Shown here one piece after another: positions 35,820 to 46,671 of a DNA stretch of 64,000 bases (within the stretch, counting starts at the first letter, position 1; each line of letters starts with the position of its first letter). Made by a program: the position numbers and the translations under genes. Source of the stretch: Palaemon carinicauda (taxonomy: Eukaryota; Arthropoda; Malacostraca; Decapoda; Palaemonidae); assembly GCF_036898095.1 (NCBI RefSeq), contig NC_090765.1, positions 27,203,678 to 27,267,677 of the forward strand, given 5' to 3'. Below the pieces are notes generated by a model. That model saw nothing but the letters and a program-made list of their open reading frames with translations, did no database searches and was not told the DNA's origin.

Positions 35820-36400
35820 CATACCAGCTGTTGAGCAGCCACCACAGCGCCGATAGAGAAGGCATCAAGCCTCCTGTGGGTCACGTCTTGCAGGTAGTGG
35901 GCTGTGAACGTATTTTGACGTTTCCTCACCTCAGCTTGTAGAACCTGCGTCACTGAAAAGTTTCTTTTGAAGGCCAGGGATGTAGCTAACCCCCTGACAT
36001 CGCAGGCTCTGGGACGATGTGAAGGAAGAGGATCTGGATTCAGGGCATGATCTATGACCCTGCAAATCTAAGCAGAGATGGTATTCTTGGCGACCCTCCT
36101 TTTGTTCCTCCCTGTGCTGATGAAAAGAGAAGGCAAACGGGAATGGGCTGCTGCTGTTCTTTTGAGGTAAAGCCTCAAACATCTTACTGGACAGAGTAAG
36201 AGATGATCAGGGTCATCTGTTACAGAGCAGAGACTCGAAATCCGGAAGACGTCGAATCGGGGCTCCACCACTCACGGATTTTGAGTCTTAGCAACAAACT
36301 CAGGGAAGAAGAGGAATGTTACCTTTCTACATCCCCTTGAATGGGCATTGTCGTTTGAGAGACATGAAGTTCACCAACTCATTTGGCCAAAGCTTGCAGG
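35820..36400 (-). pseudogene. DIRS tyrosine recombinase remnant, copy 3
   Basis: The frame 36068-36271 contains LLCPVRCLRLYLKRT, like LCPVRALKYYLKRS of the copy-5 recombinase. Further left, ATSLAFKRNFSVTQVLQAEV and FTAHYLQDVTHRRLDAFS carry the tyrosine segment. The H-x-x-R motif reads C-D-V-R at 35993-36004, so the histidine is replaced and the arginine kept. Frameshifts lie between the blocks. The product would have catalysed integration of the circular copy and is inferred to be inactive. Confidence 0.75.
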
Positions 36401-36720
36401 AACACCGTCTTCCAACCGAGGACAGGTAAGATCGTAACTCCATATGAGTAAGAAAGGTTCTAGCGATGAGGAAATGTCCATTCCATTCAGCATAAGGGTG
36501 AGGTTAAGGCTGAGAAATAGCCTTTTACCGCTGAGACTGAAAGGCACATTTCTTCACGCAAATACAAGAGGAACTCCGCTATTGCTGGAATAGTGGTACT
36601 GAGAGGAGAGATACCCCTTCCTAGACAACAAACCACATAAGACTTTCCATTTACCTGGTAGACTGCTGCTGATGACTTCCTCAGGTATCCAGAAATCCTG
36701 CTTGCAACTTGTTGCGAAAA

Positions 36721-38068
36721 TCATCTCTGAGTAAGGAGATACTGGATAGTCTCCTGGCGTGAAGTCGTAACGAAGCTACAGCTTTGTAGAAAATGTTGGC
36801 ACATGGTTGTCTGAGTAGATCGTGTCATGGAGGGAGTTCCCTTGGAGACTCTGTCAGGAGTTGCAGAAGATCCGGAAACCATTCCGCATGATGCCATAAC
36901 GGAGCTATGAGGATCATTGAGAGGTTGACTGATGTTCTGGCCTTGTTGAGTACCCTCCTCATCAGACAGAACGGGGGAAAGGCGTAAACGTCGAAGTTGT
37001 CCCAACGTTGTTGGAATGCATCTTGCCAGAGAGCCTTGGGGTCTGGGACTGGGGAGCTGTACAACAGGGCCCTGAAATTCAGGGCCGTTGCGAGGATCTC
37101 CACAGTCGGAGAACCCCACAAAGTCAGCACTTTGTTGGCTACTAGATGATCCAAAGACCAGTCGATACTCACTATCTGAGATGCTCTGCTCAAGTTGTCA
37201 GCCAGCACATTCCTCTTGCCGAGAATGAAGCGTGCCGATAGTGGTATAAAGTGAATCTCGGCCCATCTCAGTATCTCTACTGCTAGATGGGATAGAGGCT
37301 GCGAAAAGATACCTCCTTGTTTGTCGATGTAAGCCACTACCGTGGTGTTGTCGCTCATCAGCACCACTGAGTGGTCTGCCAGGAACTGATGGAACTGATG
37401 GAACAGTTGAAGGGACAGAAAGACAGCTTTCGTCTCTAGGAGATATATGTGGAGGTATTTTTCTGACTGACCACAGGCCTGAGGTTGTGTAGAGCAGCAC
37501 ATGGGCCACCAATCCTTTTTAATCTGGGGGGAGGACAAGAAGATCTATGCCCTTTCGCAGATTCTCGTCTGAAACCCACCATTTGAGGTGTCTGTTCCGC
37601 TGGTCCCATGGGGATCAGGGCGTCCAAGGAGTTTAAGGCTTAATTCCACCTGGACTTGAGTCACCCCTGGAAAGATCGAATCCTGAGGCGGCCGTTGGGA
37701 ACTAGAGGGGCCAGAGATAATAGGTCCCAGAGGAGACATAGCCACGTCTGAGCTGGAAGTTCTTCTCGTCTGTGAAAGGGTCTTGTGACCTTTCTCAGCA
37801 TCATTATCCTGTTGTCTGATGGGACGGCTTTGTGGAGATTGGTGTTTAAAATCATAACTAGGTATACCAGTCTTTGCGTGGGAGGCAGGGAGGACTTTTC
37901 GAGATTTACCATGATCCCCAGATCTTGGCAAAGTTTCAGAACTTTGTCTCGGTGTTGAAGAAGGGAAACAGAGAAAGCGATAAAAGCATTAATGGCAGTC
38001 CAAATATCTGGCGAGGATGAAGAGTGGCAACGACTGTTCCCCATGAGACAAAAGCAAAATGAGCTCAA
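36721..38068 (-). pseudogene. DIRS RT thumb / RNase H / C-terminal domain remnant, copy 3
   Basis: The frame 37661-38068 contains LGIMVNLEKSSLPPTQRLVY, the RT thumb (compare LGLLVNLEKSQLIPSQTIVY in copy 5). The frame 36825-37538 has SVVLMSDNTTVVAYIDKQGG and GKRNVLADNLSRA, the RNase H blocks, then SPTVEILATALNFRALLYSS and YAFPPFCLMRRVLN, the DIRS-specific C-terminal domain. The RT palm with YLDD is missing because of the internal deletion. The two frames are joined by shifts. Confidence 0.75.
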
Positions 38069-38209
38069 TCACATGTGTGAGAGTAGTAGCAAACTAACCA
38101 CCCCCTCCAGGATGGGTGGTTAACCCTCACTAAATCTTATTGGCTCGTCCTTTCAGTTTTGCCGAAAGTAATACCCCTAATAAACAGCGTAGGTATGTAT
38201 TCCAGTTAC

Positions 38210-39413
38210 GCAAGATATTTCAATTTGAACAAATCAAACATTGTACAAAAAATTTAAGAATTTTCTTACACAGACAAAGAATGAATTTGGAAAGCAAAAA
38301 TCTCAAACTTGCTACAATTTGTACTACTCTATATACATATCACCTATAGCCCTAATCCTGCTTAGATAAAGGTAGCTACAGTACTGTTGACTCAGTTTCA
38401 GCATAGCTGTCTTCCAGAGTGCACCAGCAAAATCAATATTCTATTTTTTTCCTAATTCAGATTTTTTTTTGCTTTTTGTAGTTATTATAAAAACAGAATG
38501 GGTAGGGCCTAAAAAGTCTAGTGATAGTAAAAACCCATGAAGACAAGTTATAAGAGCCACAATAAAATTGACAATTGAATATTTAGTCATCCGAAAATTG
38601 TACAGCAATCATTTTTATTCATATCAAAAAGTACCTCAATTTTATACATATCAATTTACACACCAATTGAATTAAAATTTGTACTGATATCACATTTTCT
38701 TAATAAAACTATACAACATTTGAGGCAGAACTATTACACTATAAAGCATTCTGCTGTCAACTATCAATTCACCAGTAAAACAACAGTTATTGGTGTTACA
38801 TTATATCTACATAAACTATAACAAAAAAAAAAGAAAAAAAAAATTAGCAAAATAATCACAATTGACTCCTAAATTGCAGGAATATGACATCTCCAATTAA
38901 GCTGACTTTAAGTTTGTATTTACAATACTGTACATAACACTTAAAATGCAACACCACAAAAAAATTAAAAAATAGAAAAAAAAAATGAAGATGAGAAATA
39001 CACCATGTACAACTAAATTATGGTACATTACTAATTTAAACATAAGTAATCAACATTAAATCTCCCAAGTTGAAAAAAACCAGCTTATTCAAGTCACAAG
39101 CATGAATATGGTCTTTATCAAATTCGTCAAGTAACCAGAAAATATTCCATTTGAATTCCATAATTTTCAAATAGAAGTTAGGTACCAAAATATTCCTACC
39201 ATTTTTCTGTATCTAAATTCAACTATAAACTATTAAATATTTCATAAAAATTCATCTCTTAACATGTTCTGCCTTATTAACAAAAGGCATAACAATTTTC
39301 CACATGAAAAGTATCTACAGTACTGTAGAAAAGTTTCAACTTAAGAACAGTGAAAAAGCTGGATTGCAATCAATTGGTGAGAAGGAAAATGCTAAATACA
39401 TTAGTGGTCTTAC
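38210..39413. other. AT-rich DNA, no gene recognised
   Basis: AT-rich unique-looking sequence with A runs. Lying just downstream (minus sense) of the candidate exon at 39414-39541, it would be intron. No further exon with clear splice signals was identified here. Confidence 0.4.
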
Positions 39414-39541
39414 TGGTTTTTTAAGTGGTGGTGCAATGGGTGCTAGTGGGAACACATGTTTTTTTTCCACGGCAGGTACCAGAGCTTCCGCATGGCTACG
39501 TTTCCGTGACATGTTGCTGCTCATCGCTGGAGACACAAAAT
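39414..39541 (-). CDS. Candidate internal coding exon of an unrecognised host gene
   Basis: On the minus strand a good acceptor (tgtgcctttgcag) precedes 128 bases with an open frame that ends at a near-consensus donor (CCA|GTAAGA). The exon encodes about 42 residues after a split codon, including FVSPAMSSNMSRKRSHAEAL and FPLAPIAPPLKKP. It is a Ser/basic-rich then Pro-rich stretch with a possible nuclear localisation signal (RKRSH) and no known domain. It enters in phase 1 and leaves in phase 0. The phase fits the candidate first exon at 61065-61101, which would give the start MASAEKVTENGED followed by this exon across a 21.5-kb intron. Function unknown. No transcript evidence is available, so the gene model is inference. 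Confidence 0.45.
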
Positions 39542-39544
39542 CTG

Positions 39545-40705
39545 CAAAGGCACATAATAACAATTGAGCAATAATGAAAATGATGCAAAAAAATATATAA
39601 ACAGACAAGGAAAATACTGTACTGTATACTTTCAAAGATAAAGAATAGCAAGTGGATAAATGCATGTGCAATTAAGAGATGGTACAAATCAAGATACATG
39701 GTAATACATCCCCTTCAAGAATGCATGTTGAAATCAGAACATTTTCCTTCATTCATTTCATATTATTTGTTCAAAAAGAAGTATACTAACTAATAAATAC
39801 AACTAATATACCTAATATACATCATCATCAACATCATACAAATTTCATGACACCTTTTCCATTTAGGGGGTTAGACTTGACACTACAGCATTTATATCAG
39901 CTTTCTCTCACATCATACTTAGTCTTATGGACTCCTTACTACATGTTTTCATTTCTTTAATTTTTCCATATTTTTATGGACCCTCCAACAGGTCATTGTC
40001 CTGCATTTCCATATTTACTGCTTTTCTGACTGTCTGCCATCATGATACAGTAGTCTCCTTACATGTCCAAATGATCTCAATCATTGAGTTCTTTAGTCTT
40101 TTTCCTATCACCCACTGGACACCACACTCTAAGCCAATTCCCCCAACTTAATTTTATGCGATCTTTCCACTACATTCCCGTAATGAATGTTACCATTCTA
40201 AGGTCAATAATTTTTCGAAACCCTTTCAACTACAGTACATTCACTCTGTTAGTGCTTATGATTCTACTGGCTAAAGTAGTACAGTCCTCCATACACATTA
40301 TAATCACATATCTCAACTAAAGGGATACTCTTATTCAAGTGATCTGGCTAATAAAATCAATCCTATTGTCAAGTCATTAACTGGTTCTAAGACTCACAAC
40401 TTAACACAGATTGACCCTTTAAAAAAAATTATAAAAATGAACACCCTATAAACCCCTATAAGCATTTTCTATTGTCGCTACTACATTAGGCCTTACGATA
40501 GTTAAACCTTTTACTGTATTCCTACCAAATCTATGACTTTTAATTGTACACATACTATATCATGAGATCAAAACCTAAAAGTTACATTTCATTTTCCTAT
40601 TATTGCATTTCAAACATAGACAAAGTCAAAAATTACTCAATATGACAGTACAATACTGTACAAAATAACTAAGTTTGTTTTGTATAAAAAGGTGCAGAAA
40701 AAAAC
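39545..40705. other. AT-rich DNA, no gene recognised
   Basis: No domain or element boundary was seen. Short frames around 39900-40320 (+) are Phe/Ile/Ser-rich translations of AT-rich DNA and are not considered genes. Confidence 0.4.
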
Positions 40706-43700
40706 AAATTTTTTCCCCAATATAAACAAATGTGAGTCCTTTATTTAGGAGTATCTTCAGCCCAAGCAGAGAATAGTGGGGTGTTGACTCCTTCCACTTT
40801 TAACTTGAGATAAAGATTTCGGAGATTAGGCTAGGTTTCTGTCTATGGAGAGAGGGTCATGTAAAAACCTCATATCCTGTAAAGATACTATTAATGTAGG
40901 GCCAATAAAGTAATGGGTTCCGCATACAAATCATCCTCCCCCTCGTAAAAGAGGGTGGTGGAGATACTTCTACACCATGTGACCCAGCAAATAATGGGAT
41001 AACCACTTCCCCCAAAGAGAGGAGGAGAAAAGGAAGAAAAAGGGTCAGACACTCTATCTTTAATCCAAGTCTCTAAGGTTGCGACCGTTATCTAAGATCA
41101 GATGCCTCTTGTCCCATAAAGAGCCAGGTATGCTAAACAACCTGTTGAGCAGCTACCATATATCCCAGTGAAAATGTGTCTAAAAACCTGTGGGTATAAA
41201 GTTGTCCTGTAGATAGCGGCTGAAAAGGTCTGATGTTTTCAGACTCCTGCCTTCAATACTTGCTCCACTGACAGGTTCTTTCTAAAAGGAAGCATCAAGC
41301 AAATTCCTTTGACTTCATGGGCTTGTACTGGAGCTGAATCAGTAGGATTCTCTGCTTGGAGATAAGCCCTTTTATTCGTTTCACAAAGCTAGAAGGAAAT
41401 GGCTTCTTTAAAATATTTTTCATCCTGACAAGACAAACAAATCATCTGAACTGTTCTTCCCATCCAAAAGGGAAGGGTTGGAGAAAGACTCAAACATGAA
41501 GTCCTCAACTGAAGGATTCTAAGTTTTCACCATGAACTCTGCAATGAAAGGTAAAAGAGGCCTTTATCAATCTTTCGGAATGAGATAAAACATGGGAAAT
41601 ACCGTAAAGTTTGCCCTCTCTCTCTTTGCAGAGGCTAACACCAAGAGGTAATTCTCAGATGGTTGTTGTAGAGGCCCACATGGTTCCCTTCTTGGGAACC
41701 TAAGGACTTTGGTTTCATCTCACTAAAGTGGTCTGAGCATGGACAATTCCAATGAAGATAAAAGGTCTAAACCCTTCAGTCGGAAGACTTGGCTCAAGAT
41801 TGAGCGATAACCCTTCAGTCAGAAGACTTGGCTCAAGGCTGAACAATAGCCTTTCACCGCTGCAACTGAAAGTAGCTTCTTCCAGCAAAGGTCAACGAGA
41901 AAATCCATTGCATAGGCTCTGGCCCACTTTGCTTGATAAGATCGCAGCAGATGATTTCAAGAGATATCCAGATATCTCCTTCAAACTACCTTGCGGAAAG
42001 CTTATATCTTGGTGGAGATGCTGGATTGTCTCTATCCCTGAAGAGACAGGGATGTCAGTGAGCTGTGGAATCTCTACATGTGAGGTTGGCAAAGCAGATT
42101 AGGACATGAGGGAAGTTTCTCTGTCAGAAGCAGGTCTAGGTACCATTCTGCTTGTGGTCATTTGGGAACCACCAGGGTCATTCTGGGAAATGGTGTAATC
42201 AGGCTTCTGTTGGTAATCCTTCATATCAGGCAAAACGGCAGAAAACCATTAGTATTGAGGGCATCTCATCGGTGTTGGAAGACATCCTCTATAGCTACTG
42301 TGGGGTCCAGGATACATGAACAGTACCTAAAGCTTGTTGAGCTTTGTGGCAAACAGGTCAATAAACAGGGAACCTCACAAAGTCAGCAGCTTCTTCACTG
42401 CTAGAGGACAAAGCAACCACTCCACTCCTACCACATGACCCTGGCAACTGAGCTTATTGGTAATTACATTCCACTTGCTTAGAATGAATCTTACTGATAG
42501 CTCCACCCAGTTGTCCAGAGCCCAGAAGTGAGGCTCTTTTGCCAACTTGCAAAGGAGCTATGAAACGGAAACTGTACACATTCTTGGAAGAATGCAGTGA
42601 TAAAAGGTCGGGTTGCTGAAGTCCTAGAAGGTTGTTTGGGTGGCGTGTCATTATTTGAGGAAGAAAGACACCACATCTGAGGGGTAGGTCCAGGATCATT
42701 CTCCAAAGAGGAAGGATCATGCCAAGGTTGCAATGCAACAAGGTGTGTACATTCCGTAGAGCAATGCTCTGCTGGAGAACTCCTGGAAGGGCAAGGGTAC
42801 TCTGCTCATTGAAAAGACGTCAAATCATCATAAGGATGGAGCAGAGGCTCTGACTAGGAAGGACCTCTGCCGGTGTCAGGGTAATGACGAGAAACTCCTA
42901 GGCATACGCTAGCAGGACGATGACCTCTGGAAGGCGTCTGGAGGTGAGGGCTTGCTGAAGTTTCTCTTCTGAAGGGAAACCTTGGAAGCCTCAGGAGAGC
43001 AACAGCATACAAAGAGCATCAGACCTCTAAAACAAAGAGGATTCCCCTGTGGAGGAGGTCCTACTGTTTTGCTAGGGGAAATGGACAGAACCCTTTGTCC
43101 CAAGGATTACCCTACAATTAAAAGGCCACCACTGTTACTTGATTGGCCCCTAGAGGACGACAATAGAAAAGTCAGGCGGAAGAGTAACAGGAATGGAAGA
43201 AGATGTCAGGGCCTTCTTCGACTCAGAGGATGACTCCCAAAGGAGAAGAATCTCTCTTAGGCTACTTCTTCCTTATCCTGCTGTACTGCTCTTGCTAGGA
43301 GGATGGTCCTCAGCATGGAGGACACAACTGATAAGGATCTACATATAGGGTATTCATGAGAGTAATGTAGTACTTGGGTGCCACTCCCAGACATTTCCGC
43401 ATAAAGGGCGGCATCTTCAATTAAGCTAACAAGCTGGAAAGAGAAAAATATAAAGAAATGGCAAAATTCTGCCTGAAGTAGTTCCTGCTAGTGAGAGGTG
43501 TGGACTGACCAACAGCTGAAATCTAAGTGAGTTGTCAGTGAGCCAGCGGGAGCCAGTCGCCTCCCTGCTACCAATAGGTAACTACCTGTTGGTTGTTTAC
43601 ATCTCGTTATAATTCTAATTATAATTATAATTGTTCCAGCTTTGCTGTTATCTATTCTCCTAAGTAGAAAACGATGGATTGTATTCATATAGGAACCAAT
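40706..43700 (-). mobile_element. DIRS1-like element, copy 4 (strongly decayed)
   Basis: The order and sequence match the other DIRS copies. A recombinase tail (41090-41400, 'ctgttgagcagctaccat' as in copies 1 and 3) is followed by the RNase H/C-terminal region (about 42290-42800) and a gag-like part to about 43450. The right end (43540-43700) has an inverted, weaker relative at the left end near 40730-40760. The H-x-x-R motif reads H-E-V-K at 41308-41319, so the arginine is replaced by lysine. Frames are broken throughout. Boundaries are approximate. Confidence 0.65.
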
Positions 43701-43739
43701 ACAGATACTCCTGGAGACAATATGGCTGAAGATAAGTGG

Positions 43740-44760
43740 TCCACAAGCAAGCCAAATGATGGGTTACCAAGAATAATCAAGAATGACCTTGATTGGTGAC
43801 CTGTGGCTGATGAATCCTTTATTAGAGATCTAGCTAAAATTTATTCGGGATGAAGTTGAGCCCTAACAAAATTCTCAACATAATATTATGAAAGTCAAAG
43901 ACAGTGGTTCCTCAACATACAGATAATTTTATTGATAATTTTTCTTCAACTTTACACATCTCATTTAAATTCTAGGTATGATTCTTGATCGCTAGTTTAC
44001 TTCTTGAAAAAACATATTGTTTCTCCTTTCAATTGTACAAACAAAATTGCTTCTTGAGAAAGTCTTCTAATTTACATATTGAGAAAGTCTAAGATTTTTG
44101 GTGGTCAGTTCATCAGTATGAAATTTGTTTATTCTTCTTTTAAAGGTCGCTCATGAATGGTAAAGGCAAGGGACAGGGACAATACCCTAAAGGGTGACCA
44201 TATTTTTATAAGATCAGTGGGCAAGCCCCTCTCCACACAAGCTAAGCCCAAGAAAGGCCAGGCAATGGCTGCTAATGGCTCAGCAGGTAGACTTATATAA
44301 GCGCCCACAATACCCCCACACCCTTCCTTACCTCACAAGAATGGTAAGGTTGCAGCCACTACAAGACATTTCCAATAGGCTGCCATGTTTTAAATATTGT
44401 TTTGTCGGATCTTTAGCTATTGACTCTCATCTTAATTTGTTAGATTAAAACTTACAATCTATCAAATTCTAGATATTAATCTCCAGCACTATTGTTCAGT
44501 TAGTTCTTTGTGACTGTTGCACAATATTTTCATATTCCTACCCATCCTTTGCTACTAGATATGAAATTAATTTCACAATCTTCCATTCTCCATAATATGG
44601 ATCAATACTACACAGTATTCTAGAAATTTTACTTCAGACCAGATAGTGAAATGATCAATCTGATCTGGTAGTTAAACTGGTAGAATTTTGGAAGTACTGT
44701 ACAAACTTATTACAAATGCTTTTCTATTAAACAGGTTATCATCGGTCTCATTTCATAGTT
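43740..44760 (+). pseudogene. LINE family A relic, split by a SINE-like insertion
   Basis: The plus strand gives PVADESFIRDLAKIYSGMKL, then LGMILD and, beyond 44395, IDSHLNLLD-like sequence and the 'tacacagtattctagaaat' block shared with 17352-17375. These are the same RT thumb and C-terminal parts as in the copy at 15606-17480, but with many stops and shifts. A 243-bp insertion with a 7-bp duplication (44145-44387) interrupts it. Confidence 0.65.
44145..44387 (+). mobile_element. SINE-like 243-bp insertion with 7-bp target duplication
   Basis: TTTTAAA at 44138-44144 is repeated at 44388-44394, and removing the 243-bp unit restores the colinearity of LINE family A. The unit begins GGTCGCTCATGAATGG, contains 'gccaggcaatggctgctaat' and 'ctcagcaggtagac', and ends 'caataggctgccatg'. 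No frame and no clear tRNA A/B boxes were seen, so the class is uncertain. The short duplication suggests target-primed integration. Confidence 0.65.
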
Positions 44761-44846
44761 TATATAAAACTTAACCTATTTAATGTTGTTACTGATCTTG
44801 TAATATATTATTTTCTATTCTTTCTCATTTATAGTTTATTCATTAC

Positions 44847-45420
44847 CTCTGCAGTATTTTGGTTCCGCACTTGGCCGCTTTTCCTTTAGAGCTCTTGGGC
44901 TTATAATAATCAAAAATAATATCCATGCAATACTGCACAGGTAATCTAGCTCTGAGAGCAGGCCTAGAATGGTTTTCACCAGAGAAGAACTCTACGTGTG
45001 CCAGGAGTTCCACACGCTGGGTATGCGTATAGATCACCTCCCTTCTTATGCATAGTTCCCATGCACCCAGAAGCCATAGTAGTTTGTCGAGGAGAATCAA
45101 CTGAATCAATCTAGGATGGAGGAAGAAAGGTAACAAAGATATTTTTCAAAGTCAAAGAGGACTACTGTACAGTATTTCCACACAAGGAAAAAAAAAGAGA
45201 ATGTTTCATAACCTTCTTTCTCTTCCTCACAAGCCTCTCCCATTGGGAAAGTGACCAAGATGAACACTTAAGAGCAGGGCAAAGCAGGTCTATACATGAA
45301 TCCTACAAAAAGAACAATACATTACTGATGGGGATCAAGAAAGATGACATAAATCGTCCACGCATCCTAACTTTTGCCACATACCGCCACTGGTCACTAA
45401 AACTTTTCAGTGGCAAAATC
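44847..45420 (-). pseudogene. DIRS gag N-terminal relic (looks like exons but is not)
   Basis: The minus strand at 45302-45213 reads DSCIDLLCPALKCSSWSLSQ then WERLVRKRKK, between splice-like signals. It lines up with the Cys/His-rich gag start of DIRS copy 6 (DPHSICKSCRGHEC, then RCNECESLSDREWKEFDGYV): C..C, C, then S-x-x-x-W and a basic tail. Further upstream, pieces such as GRFMSS and DPH fit the same motif. The frame 45100-44847 (LILLDKLLWLLGAWELC, ending KSSKGKAAKCGTKILQR) is open but unassigned. With a DIRS-type terminal repeat at 45515-45725, the best reading is a truncated DIRS copy rather than host exons. Confidence 0.5.
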
Positions 45421-45514
45421 TTATATTTCATAAAAAGCAAAGATAAATAGAAAATTAAGTAAGCAATCAGTAACAATTATACTCATGTAAAAGCGTGAAC
45501 AGCACGAAAGCCAG

Positions 45515-45725
45515 GGCAGACTGCTGATCATGATGGATATCCACAACGGCGGCTGAAGAAAAAGTGGCAGGGTTACAGCATGCATGCTGGGCAGGCCCAT
45601 AACTCACCTGCTTGACAGCTGTTAACATACATGTTACCAAGCCTCAACGACAGCTTCCGCCTCACACCGGAAGATACGCCTAAATAAAAAAATGATGGTT
45701 TGTATTTTTGTAGGAACAACTGTAC
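45515..45725 (-). repeat. Terminal-repeat-like end of a truncated DIRS copy
   Basis: The outer part (cctaaataaaaaaatgatgg, then tttgtatttttgtaggaac) resembles the right end of DIRS copy 4 at about 43660-43700 (cctaagtagaaaacgatgga, ttgtattcatataggaac). It lies just upstream, in minus sense, of the gag relic. No left-end partner was found. Confidence 0.45.
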
Positions 45726-45980
45726 CTATTTCAGTATCATATACAAAAAAATAATTTTTTACAAGATATCCTTGAACAATTTATAAATTCATCTCTGAAT
45801 GGATGGTATTCTTAATACTCATTAGATTCCAACTTAAATGTCAAAACCATGAGTGGTACAGTCATTAAAGCAAAAGTAATGCTAACATAAAATCAACCAA
45901 ATTACCATAACTCTGATACAATATAATGACAAATACTATAAAAATGTTATTTTCATTAGTAAAATAAATTTTTGAATATA

Positions 45981-46139
45981 CTTACCCGATAATCATGTAG
46001 CTGTCAACTCCGTTGCCCGACAGAATTCTACGGAAGGGATACGCCAGCGATCACTATACTAGAAGGGGGTGTACTCACCAGCGCCACCTGTGGCCAGGTA
46101 CTGCAGTACTTCTTGTTGACACCACCTCAATTTTTCCTC
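45981..46139 (+). repeat. Left inverted terminal repeat, DIRS copy 5
   Basis: It starts CTTACCCGATAATCATGTAG and is identical to the reverse complement of 52067-52225 except for one A/C difference near 46119. Such high identity means recent insertion or gene conversion between the ends. Confidence 0.92.
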
Positions 46140-46183
46140 GGTCCACTGGTTCTCTATGGGGAGGAAGGGTGGGTCAATTAAAT

Positions 46184-46274
46184 CATGATTATCGGGTAAG
46201 TATATTCAAAAATTTATTTTACTAATGAAAATAACATTTTTCAATATTAATCTTACCCGATAATCATGTAGCTG
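46184..46274 (+). repeat. Internal complementary region, DIRS copy 5
   Basis: Bases 46184-46241 are the reverse complement of the outer left end 45940-45997 (58 bases). Bases 46235-46274 are the reverse complement of the outer right end 52203-52242 (40 bases). The two parts overlap in CATTTTT, the complement of the AAAAATG core. The region is therefore a stored copy of the end-to-end circle junction, as in DIRS1, where it is thought to template completion of the ends. Confidence 0.9.
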
Positions 46275-46671
46275 ATTCACACCCAGGGAGGTGGGTGAAA
46301 ACCAGTGTACATGTATATCAGGAAGCTAAGTATCCCGTATTTCATATTATCAGTTATTCAAAATAACAATGAAATTATAAGTACCTGGTAAGGAAGTCGA
46401 CTTGAACCATTACTCTGCCTTTAATAAGTTCGTCTTCCTTACTGAGCGCAGCGTTCCTCTTAGGAGGCTGAACAACCCTAAGGTGCTGAAGTATAAAGGG
46501 CTGCAACCCATACTAAAGGACCTCTACACAACCTCTAACCTAGGCGCTTCTCAAGAACGAATTGACCACCCGCCAAATCAACCAGGATGCGGAAGGCTTC
46601 TTAGCCTACCGTAACAACCCAAAAAACAACAATAAAAGCATTCAAGAGAAAGGTTAAAAAAGGTTATGGGA
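46275..46671 (-). other. 3' untranslated region of DIRS copy 5
   Basis: Non-coding sequence between the recombinase stop and the internal complementary region. No poly(A) stretch is present, as expected for DIRS elements, which do not use poly(A)-primed insertion. An overlapping plus-strand frame is considered chance. Confidence 0.5.

Larger units (their letters stand above)
34988..38209 (-). mobile_element. DIRS1-like element, copy 3 (internally deleted)
   Basis: Inverted ends are visible at 35040-35133 and 38098-38189, and an internal complementary region lies at 35240-35338. In minus order the coding remnants begin directly with the RT thumb, so gag and the front of RT are deleted while both termini and the 3' genes remain. 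Length is 3.2 kb. The left outer end (CATGACAAATTTGG) matches those of copies 1 and 6, so they form one family. Such end-retaining deletion derivatives could in principle be mobilised in trans; this is inference. Confidence 0.8.

Noticed and set aside
44847..45302. Two neat exons of a host gene (DSCIDLLCPALKC... and LILLDKLLWLLG...)
   Set aside because: The first matches the Cys/Trp/basic pattern of DIRS gag N-termini and lies next to a DIRS-type terminal repeat. Its phases do not fit the candidate gene at 61.1/39.5 kb.
46013..46225. Two matching 70-residue proteins at 46013-46225 (+) and 51984-52193 (-)
   Set aside because: They are the same inverted terminal repeat of DIRS copy 5 read from both ends, not a gene pair.
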